From: Streptomyces massasporeus
GTDB taxonomy: Bacteria > Actinomycetota > Actinomycetes > Streptomycetales > Streptomycetaceae
DNA length: 64,000 nt
Reading direction: 5' to 3'
NCBI RefSeq assembly: GCF_014648995.1
Contig: NZ_BMSE01000016.1
Coordinates: 1 to 64,000 of the forward strand
Under the pieces are notes generated by a model that saw only the letters and a list, made by a program, of their open reading frames with translations, was not told where the DNA came from and did not search any database. Positions 23,801 to 31,552 of this stretch are shown here, piece after piece (the first letter of the stretch is position 1; every line of letters starts with the position of its first letter). The translations under genes were made by a program, and so were the position numbers.

Positions 23801-25780
23801 GTCCAGGTAGGAGAGCACGTTGTCCGCGGCCCACGCGTCCAGGCCGGCGGCGAGGAGCCGGAGGCGGGCGTCGTCCTTGGGCAGCGAGCCGACCTCGCGC
23901 AGGAACGCGCCCACCGCCCGGCCCAGTTCCAGCGGGCGGCCCAGCTGGTCGCCCTTCCAGAAGGGCAGCCGGCCCGGCACGCCGGGGGCCGGGGAGACCA
24001 GGACGCGGTCGCGGGTGATGTCCTCGATGCGCCAGGAGCTGGTGCCGAGCGTGAAGACGTCGCCGACGCGGGACTCGTAGACCATCTCCTCGTCGAGCTC
24101 GCCGACCCGGCCGCCACCCTTCTTGGGGTCGGCGCCCGCGAGGAAGACGCCGAAGAGACCGCGGTCGGGGATCGTGCCGCCGGAGGTGACGGCGAGGCGC
24201 TGCGCGCCGGGGCGGCCGGTGATCTCGCCGGTGACCCGGTCCCACACCACGCGCGGGCGCAGCTCCGCGAACGCGTCGGACGGGTAGCGGCCGGCCAGCA
24301 TGTCGAGGACCGCCGTGAAGGCCGACTCGGGCAGCGAGGCGAAGGGGGCCGCCCGGCGGACGGCGGCGAGGAGGTCGTCGAACTGCCACGAGTCCAGGGC
24401 CGTCATGGCGACCACCTGCTGGGCCAGGACGTCCAGCGGGTTCGCGGGGACCCTGAGCGACTCGATGGAACCGGTGCGCATGCGCTCGGTGACCACCGCC
24501 GCCTGCACCAGGTCGCCGCGGTACTTCGGGAAGACCACACCGGTGGAGACCGCGCCCACCTGGTGCCCCGCCCGGCCCACCCGCTGCAGGCCGGAGGCGA
24601 CGGAGGGCGGCGACTCGACCTGGACCACCAGATCCACCGCGCCCATGTCGATGCCCAGTTCGAGGCTGGACGTGGCCACGACCGCGGGCAGGCGCCCCGC
24701 CTTGAGGTCCTCCTCGACCAGGGCCCGCTGCTCCTTGGACACCGACCCGTGGTGGGCACGGGCGATGACCTGGGGGGCGCCCTGGGCCGCTCCCGAGCCG
24801 CCCATGAGCTCGGCGGGGGAGTGGTGCTCGTCGAGGGGCTCGCCCGTGGCCCGTTCGTACGCGATCTCGTTCAGGCGGTTGCAGAGGCGCTCCGCGAGGC
24901 GGCGGGAGTTCGCGAAGACGATCGTGGAGCGGTGAGACTGGACGAGGTCGGCGATCCGCTCCTCCACGTGCGGCCAGATGGACGGACGCTCCGCGCCCTC
25001 CTGGCCGTCCGCCACCGGGGAGCCGCCCAGCTCGCCCAGGTCCTCGACCGGGACGACCACGGACAGGTCGAACTCCTTGCCCGACTCCGGCTGGACGATC
25101 TCCACCTTGCGGCGCGGCGAGAGGAACCGGGCCACCTCGTCCACCGGGCGGACCGTCGCGGAGAGGCCGATGCGGCGGGCCGGCTTCGGCAGAAGGTCGT
25201 CCAGCCGCTCCAGGGAGAGCGCGAGATGGGCGCCGCGCTTGGTGCCGGCGACCGCGTGCACCTCGTCGAGGATCACCGTGTCGATGCCGGTCAGGGCGTC
25301 GCGGGTGGCCGAGGTCAGCATCAGGAACAGCGACTCGGGCGTCGTGATCAGGATGTCCGGCGGGCGGGTGGACAGCGCGCGGCGCTCGGCGGCCGGGGTG
25401 TCGCCGGAGCGGATGCCCACCTTGACCTCGGGCTCGGGCAGGCCGAGCCGTACGGACTCCTGGCGGATGCCGGTCAGCGGGCTGCGCAGGTTGCGCTCGA
25501 CGTCCACCGCCAGGGCTTTCAGCGGGGAGACGTACAGGACGCGGCAGCGCTTCTTGGGGTCGGCCGGGGGAGGTGTGGAGGCAAGCTGGTCCAGGGCGGC
25601 CAGGAAGGCCGCCAGGGTCTTTCCGGAGCCGGTGGGGGCGACGACCAGCACGTCCGAACCCTCGTGGATGGCCTGCCACGCACCGGCCTGGGCCGAGGTG
25701 GGCGCGGAGAAGGCACCCGTGAACCAGGCGCGGGTCGCGGGTGAGAAGCCGTCCAGGGCTCGGTGCGCATTGCTGGGCAT
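20867..25780 (-). CDS. lhr: Lhr-type ATP-dependent helicase
   Basis: A 1637-residue superfamily-2 helicase. Motif I is APTGSGKT (48-55), motif II is DEVH (172-175), motif III SAT is in GLSATVRPVDEVARF, and motifs IV-VI include VFANSRRLAERL and QRVGRAGHQVG. A winged-helix/Lhr core follows, and a long C-terminal region extends past residue 900, as in full-length actinobacterial Lhr, a 3'-5' DNA repair helicase induced by damage in mycobacteria. ATG 25780 sits just before the Q-motif region (SAPTSAQAGAW); the frame remains open upstream but is low-complexity. CACGAT lies six bases upstream. Confidence 0.95.
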   Translation of the reverse strand: MPSNAHRALDGFSPATRAWFTGAFSAPTSAQAGAWQAIHEGSDVLVVAPTGSGKTLAAFLAALDQLASTPPPADPKKRCRVLYVSPLKALAVDVERNLRSPLTGIRQESVRLGLPEPEVKVGIRSGDTPAAERRALSTRPPDILITTPESLFLMLTSATRDALTGIDTVILDEVHAVAGTKRGAHLALSLERLDDLLPKPARRIGLSATVRPVDEVARFLSPRRKVEIVQPESGKEFDLSVVVPVEDLGELGGSPVADGQEGAERPSIWPHVEERIADLVQSHRSTIVFANSRRLAERLCNRLNEIAYERATGEPLDEHHSPAELMGGSGAAQGAPQVIARAHHGSVSKEQRALVEEDLKAGRLPAVVATSSLELGIDMGAVDLVVQVESPPSVASGLQRVGRAGHQVGAVSTGVVFPKYRGDLVQAAVVTERMRTGSIESLRVPANPLDVLAQQVVAMTALDSWQFDDLLAAVRRAAPFASLPESAFTAVLDMLAGRYPSDAFAELRPRVVWDRVTGEITGRPGAQRLAVTSGGTIPDRGLFGVFLAGADPKKGGGRVGELDEEMVYESRVGDVFTLGTSSWRIEDITRDRVLVSPAPGVPGRLPFWKGDQLGRPLELGRAVGAFLREVGSLPKDDARLRLLAAGLDAWAADNVLSYLDEQREACGHIPDDRTIVVERFRDELGDWRVVVHSPFGAQVHAPWALALGAKLSERYGMDAQVMHADDGIVLRLPDADLMSLDLLDQEPVKMGREYDAEQAPVGAADVVFDKGEVDQVVTDQVGGSALFASRFRECAARALLLPRRNPGRRTPLWQQRQRASQLLQVASEFGSFPIVLEAVRECLQDVFDVPGLVELMGDLESRKVRLVEVTTPEPSPFARSLLFGYVAQFLYEGDSPLAERRAAALSLDSRLLAELLGQAELRELLDTEVLTELEQELQWRTEDRRVKDAEGVADLLRLLGPLTDAELAERGAEPQWAQDLAGTRRAIRVRIAGRDHWAAIEDAGRLRDALGTALPVGVPEAFTEPVKDPLGDLLARYARTHGPFTSATAAARFGLGVAVTEGALQRLSAAGRVVQGEFHPAGIGQEWCDAAVLRRLRRRSLAALRHELEPVPPAALAQFLPQWQHIGKGHSLRGIDGLVRAIEQVQGASVPASALEKLVLPSRVANYTPAMLDELTAAGEVVWAGAGSLPGKDGWVSLYLADAAPLLLPPPHPLELTALHQSVLDTLSGGYGLFFRQIADQVRATTHPEAGDPQLADALWDLAWSGRLTNDTLTPMRSLLGSGRTAGSTAHRAKRSMPRGRYGSLTAAARTASRSGPPTVAGRWSLLPAHEPDPTVRAHALARTLLDRHGVVTRGAVSAEGVEGGFSATYRVLSVFEESGQARRGYVVEGLGAAQFAMDGAVDRLRAVSNARDRGQDLPGPPPGIEPDPFPAHDFAGPDDSAPSHDHTGDPGPDGFPDLDASFATPDPSPGEWVSPRDYPQAAPPWQNGGRAGYDQGSLGRRTRPDGASRAVVLAAADPANAYGAALAWPEPPTGAGHKPGRKAGSLVVLVDGELTLYMERGGKTLLAWPADPDGDPSADPRLGSAAEALAASARAGSLGTVTVERVNGAQALTSPIGTLLEGAGFIATPRGLRLRA

Positions 25781-25834
25781 GCGTCCATCGTGCACCTCGG
25801 CACTGACAACGGGGCTTCGCCGCCTTGTCCCCCC

Positions 25835-25977
25835 GGGGGTGCGCGCCGGGATGGGGCGGGGGTGGGCCTGGCCTTCGGGGACGCGCGCCGGGGATGAGGC
25901 GGGGGTCGCTCCGGCCCTCGGGGGTGTGCGCGAGGGACGAGGCCGGGGCGGCCCCCGGCCCATGGGGGTGTGCTCCG
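25835..25977. repeat. Degenerate ~43-bp tandem repeat between lhr and the AraC gene
   Basis: Three diverged copies of 42-44 bp (25835-25876, 25877-25919, 25920-25963) and a partial fourth (25964-25977) each begin GGGG(G)(A/T)(C/G)(T/C)GCGCG-like and run through GGGGCGGGGGT and GGCC. It fills most of the space between two divergent starts. Confidence 0.65.
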
Positions 25978-26005
25978 TCGTCCGCCGACCGCGGACAATG
26001 GTCGT

Positions 26006-26836
26006 ATGAACGAGCTCGCACGGCACTGGCAGTACGACGAGCTGCCCGGGGTCGATCTGCTGCGGGCCCGGTACGTGCGCAAGACGTTCGTGCGGCACAC
26101 GCACGAGAACTTCGTGATCGCCGCCATCGCCGACGGGGTGGAGGTCTTCCACCACGGAGGGGGCGACCAGTACGCGGGGGCAGGGGCCCTCGCACTGGTG
26201 AATCCCGATACGCCGCACACCGGGCGGGCCGGGGTGCCCGAAGGGTGGCGGTACGGAGCCGTATACCCGCCGGTCGACGTGGTGGCGGAGATCGCGGCCG
26301 AGACGACGACGCTGCGCGGGACGCCGGGGTTCGTCAGCCCGGTGATGGACGATCCGTACGCCGTGGGGCTCGTACACCAGGTGCTGCGGGCAGCGGACGA
26401 GGGCAACGCGCTGGCCGCGGACACCCTGCTGCGGGTGGCGGTGACCAGGCTGCTGCGGCTGAACGGCGGACCCATGCCTCGGCGGGAGGTGCGCACCGCG
26501 GGAGCCCGGATCGCGGCACGCGCGCGTGGCGTGCTGGAGGAGCGCATGGCACGGCCGCCGACCCTGGACCGGCTGGCGACCGATCTCGGAACCAGCCCGT
26601 TCGCCCTGCTGCGGGCCTTCCGGGACACCTATGGCATGCCACCGCACGCCTGGCTCACGGACGCGCGCGTACGCCGGGCGCGGCGGCTGCTGGACACCGG
26701 GACGAGCCCCTCCGAAGCCGCCGTGACCGTCGGATTCACCGACCAGCCCCACCTCAACCGGCACTTCAGCCGGATGGTCGGTGTGCCTCCGGGGGCGTAC
26801 CAGCGGGAGCGCAAGAACGTACAAGACCTGGGGTAG
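26006..26836 (+). CDS. AraC-family transcriptional regulator
   Basis: A 276-residue regulator with an N-terminal AraC-type cupin effector domain (~1-150: FVRHTHENFVIAAI, ALVNPDTPHTG) and a C-terminal double HTH (~180-276: LDRLATDLGTSPFALLRAFRDTYGMPPHAWL, AAVTVGFTDQPHLNRHFSRMVGVPPGAY). It lies 23 bp before azlC, so it probably controls the azlCD exporter, as in many AraC-azlC pairs. ATG 26006 lies six bases after GACAAT with no SD. Confidence 0.9.
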   Translation: MNELARHWQYDELPGVDLLRARYVRKTFVRHTHENFVIAAIADGVEVFHHGGGDQYAGAGALALVNPDTPHTGRAGVPEGWRYGAVYPPVDVVAEIAAETTTLRGTPGFVSPVMDDPYAVGLVHQVLRAADEGNALAADTLLRVAVTRLLRLNGGPMPRREVRTAGARIAARARGVLEERMARPPTLDRLATDLGTSPFALLRAFRDTYGMPPHAWLTDARVRRARRLLDTGTSPSEAAVTVGFTDQPHLNRHFSRMVGVPPGAYQRERKNVQDLG

Positions 26837-26859
26837 CCGGGGTCCGTAGCGTGCGGGGT

Positions 26860-27585
26860 GTGGCAGATCGGACAGCTCTCGAAGACGCAGACATCGGTGC
26901 GAAGACGGACCGGGCCGTCGTACGCGACGCCCTAGGAGTCGGGGTGGCCGTCGGGCTGTCCGGGTTCGCCTTCGGGGTGACCTCGGCCGGCGGCGGACTC
27001 ACGCTGCTGCAGACGTGCGCGCTCAGTCTCCTGGTGTTCACCGGCGCCTCCCAGTTCGCCCTCGTGGGGGCCCTCGCCGCCGGGGGCAGCCCGTTCACCG
27101 CCGCCGCCGGGGCCTTCTTCCTGGGCGTGCGGAACGCCTTTTACGGCTTGCGACTGTCGCAGCTGCTCGCACTCCCGCGCGCGGTGCGGCCGTTCGCCGC
27201 ACAGTGGGTGATCGACGAGACCGCAGCCGTCGCGCTCGCCCAGCCCACGCGCCGCACCGCACGCCTCGGGTTCGTCGTGACCGGCCTGAGCCTGTACCTC
27301 TTGTGGAACCTCACCACGCTGCTCGGCGCCCTGGGCGCCGAGGCCATCGGGGACACGGACGCATGGGGCCTGGACGCCGCCGGGCCCGCGGTGTTTCTGG
27401 CGCTGCTCGCGCCGATGCTGAAGACCGGCACCGAGCGGGCCGTCGCCGGGCTCGCCGTGCTGCTGGGGCTCGGGCTGCTGCCCGTGCTGCCCGCCGGGGT
27501 GCCGGTGCTGCTGGCCGCCCTGGCGGCGCCGGCCGTGCTGTGGGCGGACGGCCGGCGCCGCGGGGGACAGGGGGACGCGCGGTGA
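26860..27585 (+). CDS. azlC: AzlC family branched-chain amino acid exporter subunit
   Basis: A 241-residue polytopic membrane protein with the AzlC family segments ALGVGVAVGLSGFAFGV, FTGASQFALVGALAAGG and FFLGVRNAFYGLRLS. It pairs with AzlD to export branched-chain amino acids or their analogues. GTG 26860 follows TAGCGT (26847-26852) by seven bases, so the gene can be read from a leaderless transcript in addition to read-through from the AraC gene. Its stop overlaps azlD. Confidence 0.88.
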   Translation: MADRTALEDADIGAKTDRAVVRDALGVGVAVGLSGFAFGVTSAGGGLTLLQTCALSLLVFTGASQFALVGALAAGGSPFTAAAGAFFLGVRNAFYGLRLSQLLALPRAVRPFAAQWVIDETAAVALAQPTRRTARLGFVVTGLSLYLLWNLTTLLGALGAEAIGDTDAWGLDAAGPAVFLALLAPMLKTGTERAVAGLAVLLGLGLLPVLPAGVPVLLAALAAPAVLWADGRRRGGQGDAR

Positions 27586-27893
27586 ACGTCTGGATCGCGA
27601 TCGGGGCGACCGTCCTCGGCTGCTACGCCGTCAAGCTGGCCGGGCTCCTGGTGCCCGCCGGGGCCCTGGAGCGGCCCGTCGTCAAGCGCCTCGCCGCGCT
27701 GCTGCCCGTCGCGCTGCTCGCGGCCCTCACGGCCCAGCAGACCTTCGCCGACGGCCAGACGCTGGTGCTGGACGCGCGGGCCGCCGGGCTGGCCGCCGCG
27801 GCCGTGGCGCTGCTGCTGCGCGCCCCGTTCCTGCTCGTCGTCGCCGCGGCCGTCGTGGTGACCGCGGGGGTGCGGGCCATGGGGGCGGGATGA
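27582..27893 (+). CDS. azlD: AzlD family branched-chain amino acid exporter subunit
   Basis: A 103-residue small membrane protein with three to four helices and the AzlD pattern (YAVKLAGLLVP, VKRLAALLPVALLAALTAQQTF). GTG 27582 overlaps the azlC stop (GTGA), giving translational coupling and likely 1:1 assembly. The stop lies in one copy of a 16-bp direct repeat. Confidence 0.88.
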   Translation: MNVWIAIGATVLGCYAVKLAGLLVPAGALERPVVKRLAALLPVALLAALTAQQTFADGQTLVLDARAAGLAAAAVALLLRAPFLLVVAAAVVVTAGVRAMGAG

Positions 27894-27935
27894 TCAGTCG
27901 ACGGCGGGCGGGATCGGACGGGATGATCAGTCGAC
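27887..27935. repeat. 16-bp direct repeat at two convergent stop codons
   Basis: GGGATGATCAGTCGAC occurs at 27887-27902 and again at 27920-27935. The first copy contains the azlD stop and the second the stop of the convergent gene; each contains the palindrome TGATCA. Confidence 0.8.
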
Positions 27936-28871
27936 CGCGCGGCCGTACGCGCTGAGCACGCGCAGGGCCTCGATCGTCACGAGCGGACGCGCCTCCAGGG
28001 CGGGGGCCGGGGCCCAGTGGCGCCACCCGACGGGCCAGCCGCCGTCCTCCTGCTGCTGGGCCGCGAGGTGGTCCAGGGAGCGGGCCATCTCGTCGTCCGT
28101 GAACCACGCGCGCGCGAGTGAGCGCGGCGTCCGCGCGTAGTCGTACGGGAAGTGGTGCTCCCCCGGGGCGTAGCCGGGGGACACCGGATACGCGTCGAGG
28201 CCGTCGGGGTCCAGGGCCGCGAGGCGGTGTTCGCGGACCAGGCGGCCGAGACGGTCGGCGGCCGCCTCCGCGCGCGGGCGATCGGGGGCGGAGTCCAGGA
28301 AGGTCACGGCGGCCTCGATCTCGTACGGATGCGACGTCTCCAAGGACTCGACCGCCCGCCAGCAGAAGTCCGTGGCCCGGAAGAGCCACGCGTGCCACAC
28401 CTCGTTGCGGTGCAGCAGCCCCACCACCGGCCCGGTGGCCAGGAGGTCGCTGGGCGGATCGTCCACCACCGGCACGAAGGGGGCCGTGGGGTAGTCGCGC
28501 TGGCTGGGGTGGATCGCCGGGAGGGCGCCGTCCGCGGTGGAGACGGACGTCAGGTAGCGGCAGATGCGTTCCACGCGCTGGCCGGCGCAGCGTCCGACCG
28601 CGTCCAGGACGCGCAACGCGTGCGCGGTGTGCAACGGCTGGCTGACCGGACCGCGCAGATCCGGCTCCAGCGCGTGGCCGTACCCGCCGTCCTCGTTGCG
28701 GTAGGCGTCCAGGGCGGTCTCCACCGGGTCGGCGGCGGCGCCCCGGAAGTGGTGGGCGAAGCGGCGCTGCTCGAGCACGCGCGCGGTGAGCCAGACGAAA
28801 CGCTCCGCGCGCGAGACGGGGCTGTGCGGCGGGGGCGTCGGGGGGAATTCGGTAGCTCCTGTTTCGGCCAT
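27927..28871 (-). CDS. Prenyltransferase/squalene-oxidase repeat-like protein
   Basis: A 314-residue protein resembling the alpha/alpha-barrel of terpenoid cyclases and prenyltransferases, with internal motifs NEDGGYGHALEPDLRG and QQQEDGGWPVGWRHWAP of the QW/PFTB-repeat type. The DxDD or DDxxD catalytic motifs of true cyclases are not seen, so its substrate is unknown. ATG 28871 follows TACGGT by seven bases without an SD, suggesting a leaderless mRNA. Confidence 0.8.
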   Translation of the reverse strand: MAETGATEFPPTPPPHSPVSRAERFVWLTARVLEQRRFAHHFRGAAADPVETALDAYRNEDGGYGHALEPDLRGPVSQPLHTAHALRVLDAVGRCAGQRVERICRYLTSVSTADGALPAIHPSQRDYPTAPFVPVVDDPPSDLLATGPVVGLLHRNEVWHAWLFRATDFCWRAVESLETSHPYEIEAAVTFLDSAPDRPRAEAAADRLGRLVREHRLAALDPDGLDAYPVSPGYAPGEHHFPYDYARTPRSLARAWFTDDEMARSLDHLAAQQQEDGGWPVGWRHWAPAPALEARPLVTIEALRVLSAYGRAVD

Positions 28872-28951
28872 GGGTCAGACCGTAGGGCGCGAAGCGGCGC
28901 CGGCAGGCGGTCCCGGCCCAGGCCCACCCCCAGGGGCGGGATACTGGGGTC

Positions 28952-29146
28952 ATGCGGTTGACGGTCTTCTGGCAGCGGATGGCGGAGCACTTCGGTGCTG
29001 GTTACGCCGAAATGTTCGCGCGCGACCACGTGATGTCCGAGCTGGGTGGGCGCACGGTGCACGAGGCCCTGGCGGCCGGCTGGGACGCCAAGGAGGTCTG
29101 GCAGGTGGTCTGCTCGGTGATGGACGTGCCCCGGGAGAGGCGCTGA
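28952..29146 (+). CDS. DUF3046 family protein
   Basis: A 64-residue small protein typical of the actinobacterial DUF3046 family, usually found just upstream of recA. The conserved core is WQRMAEHFG...DHVMSELGGRTVHEALAAGWDAKEVWQVVC. Function is unknown. ATG 28952 lies six bases after GATACT, with no SD. Confidence 0.88.
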   Translation: MRLTVFWQRMAEHFGAGYAEMFARDHVMSELGGRTVHEALAAGWDAKEVWQVVCSVMDVPRERR

Positions 29147-29440
29147 CCGGCTGTCGGTCGCCGATGAGCCGCGGTGACCGCCGGGCGGTGGGGCGGGCTG
29201 CGTGGGCGACGGTCGGGCGATGGGGCGGGCGGCTTCGGCGGCCACCGGCCGTTGGCGCGGACGGCTTGGGTGGCCTTGGCCTGATCGGCCGACGGCAGCC
29301 CTGGTGACCGGTGACTGACCGGGCCGTATGGCCTTGGGCACCACCGGCCTGACCAGCCGACCGGCCTCGGACATCGCCGCCCGGTCACGAAGATCGCAGC
29401 CGGGCAGACGCCTGTCGGTGGCGTGGGCGAGACTTGGACC
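29147..29440. other. GC-rich intergenic region, no gene seen
   Basis: This ~290-bp region has many repeated GACCGGCC/GGCGGGC words but no convincing reading frame with an SD. The last bases carry GAGACT (29429-29434), a possible -10 for the AI-2E transporter gene. Confidence 0.4.
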
Positions 29441-30712
29441 GTGGCACCCACTGACGAGACCGGGCAGGCAGCCCAGCAGTCCTCCGCTTCCGGCACGACG
29501 CCGCCCGTCCGGCCCCCGGTCGGCGCGGTCGGGACGAACGGCCGCATGCCGCGCTGGCTGCCGCGCGCCATGGTGCTCGCGCTCGCTCTCGTCGCCGCGT
29601 TCCAGCTGGGCAGCTGGGCCTTCCACCAGCTCACCGGCCTGCTGATCAACATCCTCATCGCGTTCTTCCTGGCACTCGCCATAGAACCCGCGGTGAGCTG
29701 GATGGCCTCACGCGGCATGCGCAGGGGGCTGGCCGCGTTCATCGTCTTCATCGGCGTGATGGTCGTGTCGGCCGGCTTCGTCACCCTGCTCGGTTCCGTC
29801 CTCGCGGACCAGATCATCAAGCTGATCGAGGGTTTCCCCGAGTACCTCGACTCCGTCATCAACTGGATCAACACGCACTTCAAGACCGACCTGAAACGCG
29901 TCGACATCCAGGAGGGCCTGCTCCGCTCCGATTGGCTGCGCAACTACGTCCAGAACAGCGCCACCGGCGTCCTGGACGTGTCAGCCCAGGTCATCGGGGG
30001 CCTCTTCCAACTGCTCACGATCGCCCTGTTCTCGTTCTACTTCGCCGCGGACGGCCCCCGACTGCGCCGCGCGATCTGCTCGGTCCTGCCGCCCGCCCGC
30101 CAGGCCGAGGTGCTGCGCGCGTGGGAGATCGCCGTGAACAAGACCGGCGGCTACATCTACTCCCGCGGCCTGATGGCACTGATCTCCGGTGTGGCGCACT
30201 TCGTCCTGTTGCAGGCCCTGGACGTGCCCTACGCGCCCGTGCTCGCCGTGTGGGTGGGCCTGGTGTCGCAGTTCATCCCCACCATCGGCACGTATCTCGC
30301 GGGCGCCCTGCCCATGCTGATCGCGTTCACGGTCGATCCCTGGTACGCACTGTGGGTCCTGATCTTCGTCGTGATCTACCAGCAGTTCGAGAACTACGTG
30401 CTGCAGCCCAAGCTGACCTCCAAGACCGTCGACATCCACCCCGCCGTCGCCTTCGGCTCGGTCATCGCCGGCACCGCCCTCCTCGGCGCCGTCGGCGCGC
30501 TGATCGCCATCCCCGCCATCGCCACGCTCCAGGCGTTCCTGGGGGCGTACGTGAAGCGCTACGACGTCACGGACGACCCCCGGGTGCACGGCCACCGCCG
30601 ACGAGGAGAGGGACCGGGCCTGCTCACGCGTGCGAGGACCTTGTGGGCGCGGCGACCGGGGGCGGAACGACCCGGGGACGGGGGCTCCGGGTCCGGGGAG
30701 AACTCCTCCTGA
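29441..30712 (+). CDS. AI-2E/PerM family transporter
   Basis: A 423-residue integral membrane protein of the AI-2E (PerM/UPF0118) family: paired N-terminal helices (MVLALALVAAFQLGSWAF, LINILIAFFLALAIEP) and conserved FSFYFAADGPRLRR. It also has PTIGTYLAGALPMLIAF and QQFENYVLQPKLTSKTVDIHPAVAF. The transported molecule is unknown; family members include autoinducer-2 exporters and Na/H antiporters. GTG 29441 follows GAGACT by six bases; an in-frame GTG 29423 would add six residues. Both termini are low-complexity tails. Confidence 0.88.
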   Translation: MAPTDETGQAAQQSSASGTTPPVRPPVGAVGTNGRMPRWLPRAMVLALALVAAFQLGSWAFHQLTGLLINILIAFFLALAIEPAVSWMASRGMRRGLAAFIVFIGVMVVSAGFVTLLGSVLADQIIKLIEGFPEYLDSVINWINTHFKTDLKRVDIQEGLLRSDWLRNYVQNSATGVLDVSAQVIGGLFQLLTIALFSFYFAADGPRLRRAICSVLPPARQAEVLRAWEIAVNKTGGYIYSRGLMALISGVAHFVLLQALDVPYAPVLAVWVGLVSQFIPTIGTYLAGALPMLIAFTVDPWYALWVLIFVVIYQQFENYVLQPKLTSKTVDIHPAVAFGSVIAGTALLGAVGALIAIPAIATLQAFLGAYVKRYDVTDDPRVHGHRRRGEGPGLLTRARTLWARRPGAERPGDGGSGSGENSS

Positions 30713-30746
30713 GAGGTGCGAGCTGAGAGGGCGAGCCATCGGGCTC

Positions 30747-31301
30747 CTACGGCGTCGCCACCGTCAGAAGACTCCGCCGCTCGTCGGGCGGGATGAGCCC
30801 GTCCGGCAGCGTCCGGTCGTCGAGCAGACCGCGCACCAGGTCGGCGTGCTCGGCGAAGACGGCCCGGCAGAGTGCGCGTTCCGGGTGGTCGCGGTCGCTG
30901 CCCAGGAACCGGATCGCCTGCTCACTGCCTCCGTCGACGGGATGCGAGAGCTCAGCGACGACCAGCAGGACCTCGACCAGCTCGGCCCGCACCGGCACGG
31001 CCGGATCGGCGGCGAGACGGAGCAGGAACGGCAGGGCCGCCGGCATGGCCGGCCCCATGCTGAAGGGGCTGTCCATCAGGACGACGCAGAGCACCCGCTC
31101 GGCCTCCCGAGCCGCGACCGGATCGAGCAGGCCGCGCAGGAGGGCCGGGACCCCGGCGGGGCACTCGGGGAAGTCGGCCCAGGCGATGTCGTCGCAGCCG
31201 CGCAGCTCGGGGTGATCCGATTCCGCCCGCGATGCCGACGGAAACTCCTGGAGGAACCGTGCGACGGCGGCTTCCTTGCCCGCCGCGGTGATCCGACACA
31301 T
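30747..31301 (-). CDS. Hypothetical alpha-helical protein
   Basis: A 184-residue protein I do not recognise. It is soluble and helix-rich with HEAT-like spacing of Leu/Ala and Pro (MPAALPFLLRLAADPAVPVRAELVEVLLVVAEL). The start ATG has GGGGAGAG a few bases upstream. It converges on the AI-2E gene and is divergent from recA, so it may respond to the same intergenic region. Confidence 0.7.
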   Translation of the reverse strand: MCRITAAGKEAAVARFLQEFPSASRAESDHPELRGCDDIAWADFPECPAGVPALLRGLLDPVAAREAERVLCVVLMDSPFSMGPAMPAALPFLLRLAADPAVPVRAELVEVLLVVAELSHPVDGGSEQAIRFLGSDRDHPERALCRAVFAEHADLVRGLLDDRTLPDGLIPPDERRSLLTVATP

Positions 31302-31361
31302 CCGTCTCTCCCCCTGAGTGCGCGGCGTCGCGATCAGGGTAGGCGGTGCCGCGTGGTGCGC

Positions 31362-31387
31362 TTGACACTAAAATCGAACATCCATTC
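31362..31387 (+). promoter_or_regulatory. recA promoter with SOS (LexA-type) operator
   Basis: TTGACA (31362-31367) is a consensus -35. Overlapping the space to the expected -10 is GAACATCCATTC (31376-31387), which fits the actinobacterial/Gram-positive LexA box GAAC-N4-GTTC except for one half-site base. Binding here would block the promoter until RecA activates LexA cleavage. Confidence 0.75.
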
Positions 31388-31416
31388 TCATGGAGGCACC
31401 GGCGAAGCTCAACGAA

Positions 31417-31451
31417 GGGCATTTCGACGTACTTTGGGTAGAGAAATGCCC
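31417..31451 (+). promoter_or_regulatory. Inverted repeat in the recA leader
   Basis: GGGCATTTC (31417-31425) and GAAATGCCC (31443-31451) form a perfect 9-bp inverted repeat around 17 nt, in the leader about 100 nt before the recA start. It is AT-rich for this genome. It may be an mRNA structure or a second protein site. Confidence 0.6.
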
Positions 31452-31552
31452 GAGTTATCCACAGGCCGGACGTGCGTCGGGGCGCATTGTCAGTGGCAGG
31501 CGTTAGCGTCTTTGACGTGAAGCGATCGACTCAAGCAAATCGGGTGGAACCC

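Noticed and set aside
21440..25744. 1434-residue plus-strand open frame
   Set aside because: It is the antisense shadow of lhr: Arg/Gly/Ala-rich, with no domain and no SD.
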